A stretch of 10,689 bases of DNA from an uncultured archaeon (GTDB lineage: Archaea > Nanobdellota > Nanobdellia > Woesearchaeales > ARS49), in NCBI GenBank assembly GCA_902385765.1, contig CABMGU010000063.1, positions 1 through 10,689 on the forward strand. The letters are read 5' to 3'. A model generated the notes under the pieces. That model was given only the letters and a program-made list of their open reading frames with translations. It had not been told where the DNA came from and searched no databases. Below are positions 1 through 5,556 of the stretch, in pieces (position 1 is the stretch's first letter; every line of letters begins with the position of its first letter). A program made the translations under genes and the position numbers.

Positions 1-1
1 C

Positions 2-115
2 ATGTTTGAATGGAAAAAAGAACCCTCAAAAAATGAAGTATTGGCACTCGGAGACAAAATAGCAGAAACACTGAAAGACTCCGGCGCAGTATTCAATCTC
101 GACACGCACGATTAA
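2..115 (+). CDS. C-terminal end of an unidentified protein (partial)
   Basis: The frame starting at base 2 is open from the window edge and ends with TAA at 113-115, giving the last 37 or so residues of a protein. The tail is hydrophilic and probably helical (…LGDKIAETLKDSGA…) and ends in NLDTHD. An ATG at 2-4 could in principle start a tiny ORF, but there is no room to see a promoter, so a gene running in from the left is more likely. A T-rich stretch follows it, and the ABC operon then begins on the same strand with its own promoter. I do not recognise the family. Confidence 0.6.
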   Translation: MFEWKKEPSKNEVLALGDKIAETLKDSGAVFNLDTHD

Positions 116-128
116 GCCAAAATCAAGA

Positions 129-143
129 TTTTTTATTTCTTCT
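129..143 (+). terminator. T-rich archaeal terminator after the first gene
   Basis: Six T's at 129-134, continued by a pyrimidine-rich run to 143, lie 14 bases after the stop at 115. Archaeal RNA polymerase ends transcripts at oligo-T without needing a hairpin, so this fits the end of the upstream gene. The position also suggests the ABC operon is transcribed separately. Confidence 0.4.
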
Positions 144-146
144 AGG

Positions 147-164
147 TGAAAGGACTAACTTTCA
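147..164. repeat. Small perfect inverted repeat upstream of the ABC operon
   Basis: TGAAAG (147-152) and CTTTCA (159-164) are a perfect 6-bp inverted repeat around a 6-base spacer GACTAA. It lies just upstream of the TATA-like CTTTAAGA near 169-176, so it could be an operator for the ABC operon. A 6-bp palindrome can easily arise by chance. Confidence 0.25.
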
Positions 165-168
165 GCAA

Positions 169-209
169 ACTTTAAGAACACAAAACAGATTCAATCCACA
201 AAAGGGTGA
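169..209 (+). promoter_or_regulatory. Probable promoter and Shine-Dalgarno site of the ABC operon
   Basis: A weak TATA-like CTTTAAGA lies near 169-176. Initiation about 25 bases downstream would leave a short leader. GGGTGA at 204-209 ends 4 bases before the ATG at 214 and can pair with the anti-Shine-Dalgarno end of 16S rRNA. This gene therefore appears to have a leader, unlike several others in the window. Confidence 0.45.
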
Positions 210-213
210 ACAA

Positions 214-1188
214 ATGCCAATCATACATGTTAAACGCCTAAAGAAATCTTTCAAGTCATACAATAGAGAGCAGTGGCTATTTGAAGCACTCAAATCCCTT
301 TTCTCAATAAAATTCACGATAAACGAAGCCCTGAAAGGAATAAGCTTTGAAGTAAAAGAAGGAGAAATCCTCGGGCTCATAGGACCAAACGGAGCAGGAA
401 AATCAACAGCCATCAAAATCCTGTCAGGATTATTGTGGCCGGACAGCGGAGAGGCAACAGCAATGGGAATGATACCCTGGCAGAACAGGGTAAAATACGT
501 AGCCAACATAGGCGCAGTATTCGGGCAGAAAACACAAATGATGTGGGACCTGCCGCCAATCGACTCATTCTACATGGACAAAGACCTCTACAGCATACCA
601 GAACCAGAGTTCACACAAAGGTTCAGGAAAATGACACAAATGCTCGAAGTGGAAGAAGTCATGAAATCACCGGTCAGGGAACTCTCTTTGGGAGAAAGAA
701 TGAGATGCGAAATAATCAACGCACTATTGCACAACCCGCCGCTCGTATTCCTTGACGAGCCGACAATAGGGCTTGACGTAATAGCAAAAGACAAACTCAG
801 GGACTTCATTTTCGACGTCAACAAGAAACACAAAACAACATTCATCATCACAACCCACGACATGCAGGACATAGAAAAACTGTGCTCAAGAATCATCATC
901 ATAAACCACGGCACGATAATCTACGACGGACCGCTTGAGGACATCAAGAAAAAATACCTCACAGACAAGCACATAGAAGTCAAACTGTCAAGCAAGCCAA
1001 AAAGATTCGCGTTCAAAGGATGCAAAGTGCTGGAAAAACAAGAATACCAGATGAAACTCGAGCAGGACACCACCAAAAAGCCAATACAACAGCTAATCAA
1101 CTACCTGCTCCAAAACTTTGAAGTAGCAGACATAACAGTCACAAACCCGCCAATCGAGGAAATAATCAAGAAAATATACAGGGAATAG
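214..1188 (+). CDS. ABC transporter ATP-binding protein (COG4586-like, ABC-2 exporter)
   Basis: This 324-residue cytoplasmic ATPase should power the two permeases encoded next. All nucleotide-binding motifs are visible: Walker A GPNGAGKST (57-65), a Q-loop region GAVFGQKTQ (100-108), an ABC signature LSLGER (157-162), Walker B LVFLDEP (177-183), D-loop GLD (186-188) and the switch histidine H215. The N-terminal insertion before Walker A, with its YNREQW segment, the WDLPPIDSF stretch after the Q-loop and the LSLG rather than LSGG signature are typical of the COG4586 class. That class sits with COG4587 and COG3694 permeases in uncharacterised ABC-2 exporters. The roughly 80 residues after the ATPase core form a C-terminal extension. 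The start is supported by GGGTGA at 204-209. The exported substrate cannot be read from the sequence. Confidence 0.93.
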   Translation: MPIIHVKRLKKSFKSYNREQWLFEALKSLFSIKFTINEALKGISFEVKEGEILGLIGPNGAGKSTAIKILSGLLWPDSGEATAMGMIPWQNRVKYVANIGAVFGQKTQMMWDLPPIDSFYMDKDLYSIPEPEFTQRFRKMTQMLEVEEVMKSPVRELSLGERMRCEIINALLHNPPLVFLDEPTIGLDVIAKDKLRDFIFDVNKKHKTTFIITTHDMQDIEKLCSRIIIINHGTIIYDGPLEDIKKKYLTDKHIEVKLSSKPKRFAFKGCKVLEKQEYQMKLEQDTTKKPIQQLINYLLQNFEVADITVTNPPIEEIIKKIYRE

Positions 1189-1205
1189 GACGCCTTTCGA
1201 TAACT

Positions 1206-1291
1206 GCCGCTCTGGTCTGCGACTGAATTTCTTTCCCCTGCGCATGCAAGGGGAGAAGAAATTCACCTCGATGCAATCGAGGCAGAGCGGC
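1206..1291 (+). other. Cloverleaf-like four-way-junction structure in the ABC operon
   Basis: Four nested inverted repeats fill most of the 138-base gap between ATPase and permease. P1 is 1206-1214 with 1283-1291, a perfect 9-bp pairing of GCCGCTCTG with CAGAGCGGC. A short GTC/GAC hairpin lies at 1215-1223. A long arm pairs GAATTTCTT (1225-1233) with AAGAAATTC (1256-1264), then CCCCT (1235-1239) with AGGGG (1249-1253) across a small internal loop. The last arm pairs CCTCGAT (1266-1272) with ATCGAGG (1276-1282) over the loop GCA. Only two unpaired bases (1224, 1265) separate the arms, so the whole can stack as a compact junction. It lacks tRNA landmarks. It could be an mRNA processing or stability element that sets ATPase-to-permease ratio, an embedded small RNA, or a miniature mobile element. 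Confidence 0.6.
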
Positions 1292-1326
1292 GAAAAAATG
1301 AAACCATCATCAAAACGAGATACCAA

Positions 1327-2127
1327 ATGAACCTTCGCGGAGACTGGGGACTTGCAAAAATCGGCATCAAAGTCTGGGGCGCGTACAGATTCGAATTCCT
1401 GATAGCCCTCCTAACAACACCCCTCTCACTCATCATATACTACTACCTCTGGAAATCCATCTACTCGTACATGGTAGCAGAAATCATAAAAGGATTCACA
1501 TTCGAGAGCATGATAAGCTATTACGTCCTAAGCATGATAGTAGGATTCTTCACCTGGACAGAAGTTGACAAATGGCTTGAACAAGATCTCATACACGGAT
1601 ACATGATAAAAGGGCTCCTAAAACCCGTATCCTTCCTGTCCTGGTACATATCACTTGAGATAGGAATGAACATAATGAACATCCTAACGCAAATGATACC
1701 AGTATTCATCATAGGATTCCTCTTCTTCGGGCTCAAAACAGCATCGCCATTCAACAGCATCGCATTTGCAGCCTCAGTATTTTTTTCATTCTTCATCTAC
1801 TTCGGGCTAACATACCTGCTCGGGCTAAGCGCGTTCTGGCTCAAAAGAATCTCAGGAATAAGAAGAATGAGAAGAGCAGTATTCGGATTCTTTGCAGGAA
1901 GCTTTTTGCCGCTAACGCTCTTCCCCCTGTGGGCGCAAAACATATTCCACTACCTCCCGTTTGAGTACATGAAATTCGTCCCAATAACAATATACCTCGA
2001 ACTCATAACAAAACAAGAAATCATCAAAGCACTCTCCATACAAATAGCCTGGATAATCGTAATCTACACAATCATACATCTCGTCTGGAAACAGGCATAC
2101 AAGCGATATTCAAGCGTGGGACTATGA
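1327..2127 (+). CDS. ABC-2 exporter permease, first subunit (COG4587-like)
   Basis: This 266-residue integral membrane protein has about six hydrophobic segments, roughly at residues 20-42, 58-80, 105-135, 145-170, 185-207 and 238-258. A basic RRMRR patch near residue 180 would lie on the cytoplasmic side. Length, topology and position after a COG4586-type ATPase identify it as one half of the membrane channel of an uncharacterised ABC-2 exporter. Its ATG follows the structured gap, and I see no strong Shine-Dalgarno site, only CGAGATACCAA upstream. It overlaps the next gene by ATGA, so the two permeases are probably made in equal amounts. Codons are biased to C- or A-ending forms, as in the ATPase. 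Confidence 0.85.
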   Translation: MNLRGDWGLAKIGIKVWGAYRFEFLIALLTTPLSLIIYYYLWKSIYSYMVAEIIKGFTFESMISYYVLSMIVGFFTWTEVDKWLEQDLIHGYMIKGLLKPVSFLSWYISLEIGMNIMNILTQMIPVFIIGFLFFGLKTASPFNSIAFAASVFFSFFIYFGLTYLLGLSAFWLKRISGIRRMRRAVFGFFAGSFLPLTLFPLWAQNIFHYLPFEYMKFVPITIYLELITKQEIIKALSIQIAWIIVIYTIIHLVWKQAYKRYSSVGL

Positions 2128-2909
2128 AATACACGAAACTAATCACAAGATGCGCAGGAATCTGGCTCATGAGAGACTTCGCATACAAATACGACTTCTT
2201 CATCAAAACCCTAGCAGTAGCGGTATACGACGTGCTCGGACCACTCATAGCATTATTCATCTACAGCGCAACCCCCGGGCTTCCAGGCTGGAATTTTTAC
2301 CAATTCCTCCTCTTCCAGGGAACACTCATCATAGTATTCGGACTCGGAAGAACATTCTCAGCATCACTCGCGTGGTGGACACTGTCCGCAATATACCTGG
2401 GAGAATTTGACCAATACCTCCTAAAACCATACCCGACACTCCTCTACCTGATGGCGCTCACAGTTGACCATTACGGGCTTGTAGAAGTTGCAGTAGGAAC
2501 AACAGTTGTCACATACTCGGCAACACAGCTCGGAATACCATTGCTCACAATATCAACACTGATTTACATATTCCTGATAATAACCGCGTTCTTCGTCCAC
2601 CTCGGCTCGAACATCATAATCTCAAGCATGGGGTTCCTCGCAGTAAAAAGCGAAGCACTCCTGCAATTATACATGAACCTGATGGACTTTGCCAGATACC
2701 CGCTAAACGTGTACGGACCAGGATTGAGATTCTTCCTGACATTCCTGTTTCCGATAGCAGTAACCAGCTTCTTTCCAGCACAAGTCCTTCTAAAAGGAGC
2801 AGGAATCAAAATGCTGGCGATAGCAATAATACCTGTAGCCATTTATTTCACCATATCACTCCTGCTATGGAACACTGCAATGAAAAAATACAGAAGCGCA
2901 GGCGGCTAA
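2124..2909 (+). CDS. ABC-2 exporter permease, second subunit (COG3694-like)
   Basis: This 261-residue integral membrane protein has about six hydrophobic segments, roughly at residues 28-48, 58-80, 110-130, 142-170, 205-225 and 230-252. The second half carries a FARYPLNVYG segment before a cluster of hydrophobic helices, as is usual for COG3694 permeases. Its ATG overlaps the TGA of the preceding permease (ATGA, 2124-2127), implying translational coupling and a heteromeric channel of the two. The stop TAA at 2907-2909 overlaps the stop TAG of a small minus-strand ORF, a tail-to-tail arrangement. It closes the exporter operon. Confidence 0.85.
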   Translation: MKYTKLITRCAGIWLMRDFAYKYDFFIKTLAVAVYDVLGPLIALFIYSATPGLPGWNFYQFLLFQGTLIIVFGLGRTFSASLAWWTLSAIYLGEFDQYLLKPYPTLLYLMALTVDHYGLVEVAVGTTVVTYSATQLGIPLLTISTLIYIFLIITAFFVHLGSNIIISSMGFLAVKSEALLQLYMNLMDFARYPLNVYGPGLRFFLTFLFPIAVTSFFPAQVLLKGAGIKMLAIAIIPVAIYFTISLLLWNTAMKKYRSAGG

Positions 2910-3046
2910 AGTTTTCTGACAAACGCGCGCACACAAGTCGACTGGGCTTTCCCACCAGACAACACACGAGAAGGAACTTCTTTCAAATAAACAACATACT
3001 CCTTATCAAGCAGTTTAACGATGGTAGGACAGAGTTCAGTATCCAT
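2906..3046 (-). CDS. Hypothetical 46-residue protein
   Basis: The reverse strand from 3046 to 2906 encodes 46 residues starting MDTELCPTIVKLL and ending in a basic …CVRAFVRKL tail, with two cysteines. Support for it being real: a purine-rich GGGGG about 4 bases before the ATG, a TATA-like ATTATTAAA (minus strand, 3081-3089) at a suitable distance, a stop overlapping the convergent permease stop without wasting sequence, and a mix of hydrophobic and charged residues like a folded helix-strand protein. No in-frame upstream start exists because TGA immediately precedes the ATG. It lies 132 bases downstream of the radical SAM gene on the same strand. I do not recognise a family. It could be a stand-alone small protein or, less likely, a substrate peptide for that enzyme. 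Confidence 0.55.
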   Translation of the reverse strand: MDTELCPTIVKLLDKEYVVYLKEVPSRVLSGGKAQSTCVRAFVRKL

Positions 3047-3080
3047 TCAACCCCCGCTAACCCTGTTAAGATGATTACAC

Positions 3081-3089
3081 TTTAATAAT
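3081..3089 (-). promoter_or_regulatory. Possible TATA box for the 46-residue ORF
   Basis: On the minus strand this reads ATTATTAAA. A transcript starting about 25 bases downstream would have a leader of about 14 bases carrying the GGGGG ribosome-binding site before the ATG at 3046. The surrounding 3081-3160 stretch is very A/T rich, so TATA-like words are common there. Confidence 0.35.
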
Positions 3090-3162
3090 TATGTTCTATT
3101 AATCATATTACAGATATTAAACGTACATTTATTAAATATTGAATAATTACAAAATCATATGG

Positions 3163-3168
3163 AAAAAA
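3163..3168 (-). terminator. T-run terminator of the radical SAM gene
   Basis: On the minus strand, six T's occur 10 bases after the TAG stop (3179-3181) of the radical SAM gene. This fits archaeal oligo-T termination and would separate that gene from the small ORF further downstream. Confidence 0.4.
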
Positions 3169-3178
3169 CTAAAGTTTT

Positions 3179-4144
3179 CTAATGAGACATAACATCCCGC
3201 TTATTTACGAAATAATCTACTCGGCATGCTGGAATCTTTTTTATTTCTTCAAGCTTCTTTGAATTCAAAATCTCCCTGAATTTAGTCTCAGGCAGTTTTC
3301 CAAGAACGAACATATCATTCAGAGGCCGACCTCTGTCATTGAATGCCCAGCAACAGGAGATGACAGTGCCGTCGGACAAAATCGTCAATTTACTGCCGAC
3401 TTTGCACGATTCATTTCTGCTCATAATTCCCATAAGCTCGTAGAAAGTATGATGTATGCCTATTTTTGGCCCATCTTTTTGTTTTAATGAAAAACAATAA
3501 TCTAAGGCCTTTTTATACTCCTCTTCAGACGGTTCCAGTGATTTATGATTGACACCGCGCCCCAGCGGCCTGAATCTGAGCAAAAACCAATTCGAAACTT
3601 TATTAGCGATTAAGAATTCAGATATTTCCTTAAGATTTTCTTTATTCATATTGTCTTTTTTCAATACTGTAGAAACCGTCACAGGCATTCCTTTTTTTAT
3701 ACTAAGTTTTATGGCATTTATGTTAATTTGGCTGTATCTATCACCTCTTGCACTTTCCATCTTAGGAAATACCGTATCCAAGGTAAAATCTAATTTTGAT
3801 ATTCTGCCTACCAGAGAATCCAACATGCCCTCCTCAATACAATAACCCGTAGTGCTTACCTCTATATTTTCAGGACCGAAATAATTCGAGGCCATTTCTA
3901 TTATTTCAAGATTTTCCTTAAACAGCAAAGGGTCCCCTCCGGCAAAATCTATTTTAATCTTATCAAAATTTGAAGCAATATCTTTGAGAATTCTGGTCTT
4001 ATCATCAAAGGTCAAACACATTCCGGATTTCTGAAGCTTTGATTGTACTGCAAGTTTATTATCATCGCTCACGTTTATCGGATTGACCATGCATATTTTG
4101 CAAGAAAATGGACAGCAGTGAGTTAGATTCCAGCAAATTTCCAT
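3179..4144 (-). CDS. Radical SAM protein with twitch/SPASM-like C-terminal region
   Basis: This 321-residue enzyme should bind a 4Fe-4S cluster through C11-x3-C15-x2-C18, the classic radical SAM motif, and cleave S-adenosylmethionine to a 5'-deoxyadenosyl radical. The SAM-contacting GGDP motif is at 69-72 (usually GGEP). Cysteines near the C-terminus (C247, C264, C265, C307) around a SDGTVISCC segment resemble the auxiliary-cluster domain (twitch or short SPASM) of peptide- and protein-modifying members. The cluster motif sits only 10 residues from the start, as is normal, and the ATG at 4144 lies 24 bases from a TATA box, so the message is probably leaderless. Its codons favour T-ending forms (GAT, AAT, TTT), unlike the ABC operon, which suggests a different origin. 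The substrate is unknown. A 46-residue ORF downstream is the only nearby peptide candidate. Confidence 0.88.
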   Translation of the reverse strand: MEICWNLTHCCPFSCKICMVNPINVSDDNKLAVQSKLQKSGMCLTFDDKTRILKDIASNFDKIKIDFAGGDPLLFKENLEIIEMASNYFGPENIEVSTTGYCIEEGMLDSLVGRISKLDFTLDTVFPKMESARGDRYSQININAIKLSIKKGMPVTVSTVLKKDNMNKENLKEISEFLIANKVSNWFLLRFRPLGRGVNHKSLEPSEEEYKKALDYCFSLKQKDGPKIGIHHTFYELMGIMSRNESCKVGSKLTILSDGTVISCCWAFNDRGRPLNDMFVLGKLPETKFREILNSKKLEEIKKIPACRVDYFVNKRDVMSH

Positions 4145-4168
4145 CTTTGACCATATTAAAGCGCCCGT

Positions 4169-4176
4169 ATAAAAAA
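4169..4176 (-). promoter_or_regulatory. TATA box of the radical SAM gene, overlapping a T-run
   Basis: On the minus strand this reads TTTTTATA and lies about 25-32 bases before the ATG at 4144, the spacing expected for a leaderless archaeal message. The same run of T's follows the stop of the winged-helix gene (4204), so it may also end that upstream transcript. Confidence 0.55.
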
Positions 4177-4203
4177 CTTGTGCGAACTAGCTGAAAACTT
4201 ACA

Positions 4204-4470
4204 TCACAACCCGAACGCCTGCGTGAATTCCTTCATCTGCCTGAAGTTCTGGATGAACTTCCTTCCAACGTCTGTAATCTCGTAGAAAGTCTTGTCCTTG
4301 ATTTGAGTTTCAACAATCATATTCCTCTGCTTCAATTCATCAAGATACAATTTCATACGCTGATGGGAAAGGTTTGACTTGTACAACAAATGCGTGGGAA
4401 TAATTTTTCCTCCCTTGTCCTCAATTGCACGAAGCATGTCGTACACTATGTCGATTTTTGAACGTTTCAT
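4204..4470 (-). CDS. Winged-helix DNA-binding regulator (COG3432/HTH_45-like)
   Basis: This 88-residue protein has the pattern of a single winged-helix domain: helix 1 (IDIVYDMLRAIED, 6-18), helix 2 and recognition helix (PTHLLYKSNLSHQRMKLYLDEL, about 25-46), a wing (MIVETQIKDKTFYEITDVG, about 51-69) and a final helix. The order and the Y-x-I-T-x-x-G-R-x-F signature are typical of archaeal one-domain transcriptional regulators of the COG3432 type. Its ATG overlaps the TGA of the membrane-protein gene upstream (4467-4470), so the two are co-translated. It may regulate itself and its partner, or the divergent operon whose promoter lies just beyond the partner gene. Confidence 0.82.
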   Translation of the reverse strand: MKRSKIDIVYDMLRAIEDKGGKIIPTHLLYKSNLSHQRMKLYLDELKQRNMIVETQIKDKTFYEITDVGRKFIQNFRQMKEFTQAFGL

Positions 4471-5114
4471 TTGAACATCGTTTTAATCAATGCGAAAAGC
4501 AATAACAGATAGCCTGCTGCCTGAGCCAGTTCTGCAGCAACATAAAACAGCTCGAGATGGGACTCAACCAAAAACAGGATTTGAGCAACAGTCAAAAGCG
4601 AAAATGAAACAAAAACAAGGCAAGCAGCGAGTTTGCACACCTTTCGGTAGTTCTGCCAGTAAGACAAAGCAATAAAGCCCAGCAACAAGGCGCTGATACC
4701 GTAAAAACTCATATAATAACTGCCGCTAAGCAGCAAACTCGGAATCAAAATCAGGAAAAGAAGCGCAATAACACGCTTGTCAGCCAGCTTATGGGTAATA
4801 ATGAACAAAAGCAGATAGGCACCCAAGGCAAGCAGAATATGAGCAACATAACCGATGTAAAAAATAGAGCCAACCAGCCCGGCAGGCACCTTAAACACGA
4901 TTTCCTCCATCAAAGCATCAGTAACCGCTCTTGAAATAAAACTCAAAGTCAACAAGACCATACTCACAGTAAAATAACCATACTTCCTCTCTTTCGTGAG
5001 CCTGTAAACCCTGAAAGACGCCAATGCAACAAAAAAAGCGATAACAGAAGCCAGAGCTTCCAAACAAGCATCTGCACCGAAAAACCAAGCCGGACCGAGA
5101 TGAACGCTTACCAT
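4467..5114 (-). CDS. Seven-helix membrane protein of unknown function
   Basis: This 215-residue protein is almost entirely hydrophobic helices, about seven in number: roughly residues 15-35, 47-65, 80-98, 100-108 with 115-135, 138-150, 160-178 and 188-212. Short basic loops (RLTKERK near 40, ADKR near 112, QNYRK near 155) follow the positive-inside rule. The layout resembles the 7TM sensor modules found at the front of some signalling proteins. Here the module stands alone and is coupled by ATGA overlap to a winged-helix regulator, suggesting a membrane sensor and DNA-binding partner. That role is inference. Its ATG at 5114 lies 22 bases from a TATA box, so the operon probably starts leaderless. 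Confidence 0.75.
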   Translation of the reverse strand: MVSVHLGPAWFFGADACLEALASVIAFFVALASFRVYRLTKERKYGYFTVSMVLLTLSFISRAVTDALMEEIVFKVPAGLVGSIFYIGYVAHILLALGAYLLLFIITHKLADKRVIALLFLILIPSLLLSGSYYMSFYGISALLLGFIALSYWQNYRKVCKLAACLVFVSFSLLTVAQILFLVESHLELFYVAAELAQAAGYLLLLFALIKTMFK

Positions 5115-5136
5115 AGACAGAATACGAGTTCAGCTG

Positions 5137-5144
5137 TTTTTAAG
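5137..5144 (-). promoter_or_regulatory. TATA box of the membrane protein/winged-helix operon
   Basis: On the minus strand this reads CTTAAAAA and lies 23-30 bases before the ATG at 5114. It stands back to back with the TATA box of the divergent sigma-like operon 30 bases away, so one regulator could act on both. Confidence 0.5.
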
Positions 5145-5175
5145 GTTTATGGATTTAACGTCTTTGACACAAAGG

Positions 5176-5185
5176 TTTATAAATA
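5176..5185 (+). promoter_or_regulatory. Strong TATA box of the sigma-like/Ntn-hydrolase operon
   Basis: TTTATAAATA, preceded by the purine-rich AAAGG expected of a BRE, ends 20 bases before the ATG at 5206. This is the best archaeal promoter in the window. It implies a leaderless message beginning at or next to that ATG and rules out an earlier start. The nine bases AAGGTTTAT also occur 30 bases upstream at 5142-5150. Confidence 0.75.
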
Positions 5186-5205
5186 AGCCCTGTTTGTTAC
5201 CTCTT

Positions 5206-5556
5206 ATGAGTGAATACAGAATGAATGAGGCAAATGTGGGCGTTTGGACAATGATGGGCCCTGCAGATGCAAGAGAGGCTCACACAAAAGGCAGGATAAC
5301 AACCCTGATTTACCTCTCAAAAGAAGGCGATACAAAAGCAGAAGATAGGTTGCTGCACGAATTCACACCAACAATCGAAATGCTTGCAAAAGACATGCGC
5401 AACAGAAACAACCCGGATGCTGATTTGGAACAGGCAATTGAAGCAGGAAAAGAAGCATTCAGGCGAGCATTGAGAAATTATGATTACAAAACGCCTTTTG
5501 AAGCGCACATGAAATTACAAGTGATATACGACATGTCCCGATTCTTAACACAATGA
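5206..5556 (+). CDS. Sigma-70 region 2-like helical protein
   Basis: This 116-residue all-helical protein lines up by eye with region 2 of bacterial sigma factors. A GD-x-x-A-x-x-x-L helix (about 42-60) is followed by DLEQAIEAGKEAFRRALRNYD (about 73-93) and a final F-x-x-x-x-x-x-x-I helix (about 97-112), matching the D-L-I-Q-E-G-N-I-G-L-M-K-A-V-x-x-F-D / F-x-x-Y-A-x-x-x-I pattern. It stops there, with no region 3 or 4, so it lacks the -35-binding part. A longer reading from the ATG at 5149 would contain the TATA box and is rejected. Archaea use TBP and TFB, so a promoter role is doubtful. The fold may instead bind RNA polymerase, DNA or its partner. It overlaps the Ntn-hydrolase gene by ATGA (5553-5556), implying joint function. 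Confidence 0.62.
   Translation: MSEYRMNEANVGVWTMMGPADAREAHTKGRITTLIYLSKEGDTKAEDRLLHEFTPTIEMLAKDMRNRNNPDADLEQAIEAGKEAFRRALRNYDYKTPFEAHMKLQVIYDMSRFLTQ

Noticed and set aside
1206..1291. Could the cloverleaf-like element be a tRNA?
   Set aside because: The end arm is 7 bp with a 3-base loop, or 5 bp with the loop ATGCAAT, which lacks the conserved TTC of a T-loop. The D-arm would be 3 bp, and the long arm lacks a 7-base anticodon loop.
1093..1326. 77-residue minus-strand ORF over the ABC gap
   Set aside because: It overlaps the ATPase 3' end and the palindromic arms, which keep frames open on both strands; no promoter or ribosome site is seen.
2867..3085. 72-residue plus-strand ORF
   Set aside because: It lies in another frame across the end of the second permease and opposite the better-supported 46-residue ORF, and its translation is rich in R, N and H like an out-of-frame reading.
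5149..5205. N-terminal extension of the sigma-like gene from the ATG at 5149
   Set aside because: The extension would contain the strong TATA box at 5176-5185. A leaderless start at 5206 fits promoter spacing.
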